From positions 62,001 through 126,000 of the forward strand of contig JAIWZP010000043.1 of the NCBI GenBank assembly GCA_025201375.1: DNA of 64,000 nt. The letters run 5' to 3'. The notes under the pieces are model-generated. The model was given only the letters and a program-made list of their open reading frames with translations. It did no database searches and had not been told where the DNA came from. Positions 62,323 through 64,000 of this stretch are shown piece after piece; positions within the stretch are counted from its first letter, which is position 1; each line of letters opens with the position of its first letter. This DNA comes from Gongronella butleri. Its lineage: Eukaryota; Mucoromycota; Mucoromycetes; Mucorales; Cunninghamellaceae. Made by a program: the position numbers and the translations under genes.

Positions 62323-64000
62323 ATGCCCGGTAGTAGCAGCAATAGCAACGACCCGCCGGAGCGACATCCTTATTATGACGAAAAGGCGAATGAGCGAGAA
62401 GCGCGGATCCGCAGCCTGTTTGATTCGCTGGACATCGACAATACGGGCGTGCTGGATGCTGAGTGTATTCTCAATGGGTTTCTCAAATTGACGCATTTGC
62501 CGGCACACACGCGCTACGCGACGGACCTGTTGGCCATGTGCGACACGGCACGCGACGGGCTTATCGACTTTGGCGAATTCAGGGCCTATGTCCTTGAAAA
62601 GGAGCGCGATCTATGGACACTCTTCTCGCAAATCAACAAATCAGGCGATCATCGCATGCATCCCAACGAGCTCGAGCAAGCACTCACGTCCGCTGGCATC
62701 CGCGTCACAAAGGACGATCTTGAGGAGTTTATCCAGGCCATTGACACCGGTAAATGGGGGGCATGGCGACAACAAAAAAAAACAAAAGGAAAAAGAGGAG
62801 GGAAAAACAAAGGCGACTGACGCGTTTTTTTATTTTTATTTTTTTTAAAAAAAAGAGGGCAATGGGTATATTGATTTCCAAGATTGGCGCGACTTTTTGC
62901 TGCTGCTTCCGCGCGAGACGACGATCACTGAGATTTATCGGTATTATCAAACGTCGACGCAATTGACGCACGACGCGGAAGTGGTGTTTCCGCACACGGA
63001 CGAGGCGGCACGCAATGCGTACAAGTATCTTGCTGCCGGTGGCATTGCTGGTGCTGTGTCACGCACGTGCACGGCGCCCTTTGACCGCCTAAAAGTGTAC
63101 CTGATCACACAGACTGCCTACAAGGGCGAGGCTGCTGCTGCCGCCGTTGCCCGTTCCGCAGCTGTCGCGTCATCATCGTCGTCGTCGTCCAGCAGCATTG
63201 CCCAGGCGGTGAGAAGCATCTACAGCCAGGGCGGGTTCCGCGCTTTTTTCGTCGGCAATGGCCTCAATGTCTTTAAAATCGTCCCTGAATCCTCGTAAGT
63301 TCACTTTTTTTTTTCGCTTTGTGTGTGTGTGTGTGTGTGTGTGTGTTTGACGCGTTGCAATGGGGCCAATTGACGTGTTTTTATCTTTTTGTATTTCATT
63401 TTCAGGATCAAATTCTATGTTTTTGAGACGGCCAAGACAGTTCTTGCGGAATTGACCAACTCGGAGGACAAGAACGCAATTCCGGTTGGCGCGCGCTTCA
63501 TTGCCGGTGGTGTTGCGGGCCTGTGTTCCCAGTTTTGCATTTACCCGGTCGAAACACTCAAGACGCGCATCATGTCCACGGCATCCACACCTGGCGTCGC
63601 CGCCACTGCCACCGCCGCAGCCTCCAACATTGCATCCACGTCATCGACCACGGGCTCAAGCCGAAATCTCACTACGGCCGCCGCGTCCGCCGCGTCTGCG
63701 TCCGCTTCTGCATCTAAAGCCGCTTCATCCGCTGGCCGATCGCTTGTCCTGTCCACCGCCAGGCAAATGTACCAGTCACAGGGCATCCGCGCCTTTTGGC
63801 CAGGCCTCACACTAGGTAAAAAGAAAAGAAATGCAAGATAAAGAAAAATAAGAGGGATCATTTGACTCATGCCACTTGCTCTTTTTTTTTTCTAGGTCTT
63901 CTCGGCGTGTTCCCCTACCAAGCGCTGGACATGGGCATCTACGAGACATTGAAGGTGACGTACCTCCAGTACATGAAGCAGCAAGCCACCGGCCGCCCCG
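62323..64000 (+). CDS. Ca2+-dependent mitochondrial ATP-Mg/Pi carrier (SCaMC/Sal1), 3'-truncated
   Basis: Exons 62323-62749, 62856-63294, 63406-63815 and 63896-64000+; the window edge cuts the gene near the start of the third carrier repeat. The N-terminal half is a calmodulin-like domain with four EF-hands: FDSLDIDNTGVLDAEC, MCDTARDGLIDFGEF, INKSGDHRMHPNEL and AIDTEGNGYIDFQDW. The fourth is split by intron 1 and fixes its acceptor. The carrier domain has AGGIAGAVSRTCTAPFDRLK and AGGVAGLCSQFCIYPVETLK, the P-x-D/E-x-x-K signatures. Such proteins exchange ATP-Mg for phosphate across the inner membrane when Ca2+ rises. Two loops carry long Ser/Ala-rich insertions (about 25 and 50 residues) not usual in the family. 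Confidence 0.93.
63321..63346 (+). repeat. (GT)n microsatellite in intron
   Basis: Thirteen uninterrupted GT dinucleotides inside intron 2 of the mitochondrial carrier gene. Confidence 0.95.

Noticed and set aside
1..64000. CRISPR arrays, bacterial operons or phage genes
   Set aside because: No regularly spaced short repeats or prokaryotic gene structure; every supported gene but one has spliceosomal introns.

Overview
The window is a gene-dense, intron-rich eukaryotic chromosome segment, almost certainly from a fungus. The fungal signals are Tup1, RPN9, SEC24 and SRP19/SEC65, a fungal-type biotin and branched-chain amino acid gene set, an allantoate-permease-type MFS transporter and a GH3 beta-glucosidase. 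A FANCL-type Fanconi anaemia ubiquitin ligase, NUDCD1, a RINT1-like tether and a CoA-transferase of the SUGCT type point away from yeasts and common Dikarya and towards an early-diverging fungus (Mucoromycota/Zoopagomycota grade). That placement is inference from gene content, not a measured phylogeny.

I support 25 protein genes and one tRNA. Left to right: repeat-rich DNA and tRNA-Val (1-2380); FANCL (+) and an arrestin-like gene (-) sharing a stop palindrome; membrane glutaredoxin (-); pyridoxal kinase (-) divergent from 5-formyl-THF cyclo-ligase (+); NUDCD1 (-) divergent from RINT1/TIP20 (+); TUP1 (+); dihydroxy-acid dehydratase ILV3 (-); a small secreted Cys protein (-); about 4.8 kb without a recognisable gene (23.7-28.5 kb); MFS transporter (+); small WWE-like protein (+); TFIIH subunit TFB3 (-); SRP19 (+); CoA-transferase III (-); transketolase (-); SEC24 (+); RPN9 (+); GH3 beta-glucosidase (+); MBOAT/wax-synthase-like protein (+); ILV6 (-); macrodomain protein (-) divergent from 3'-nucleotidase MET22/HAL2 (+); peroxisomal 7-keto-8-aminopelargonate synthase (+); and a 3'-truncated Ca2+-regulated mitochondrial carrier (+).

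There is no single operon-like system. Functions group loosely: valine/isoleucine synthesis (ILV3, ILV6), cofactor metabolism (vitamin B6, folate, biotin), the secretory pathway (SEC24, RINT1, SRP19, Golgi-type glutaredoxin, signal-peptide proteins) and core nuclear machinery (TUP1, TFB3, FANCL).

The most unusual signal is in gene structure. Introns are short, often start with an A-run after GTAA and end with a long T-run before AG, and several exons are tiny (7, 15, 15, 16, 19 and 21 nt). The reading frame of ILV3 can only be kept by a single-nucleotide exon at 21286, which supplies the middle base of an iron-sulfur cysteine codon. Four families of diverged non-coding repeats (two inverted or dispersed pairs, two tandem sets and one direct pair) fill the larger gaps. 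Exon boundaries below were set by hand from GT-AG sites and frame; for spliced genes the exon lengths sum to a whole number of codons.
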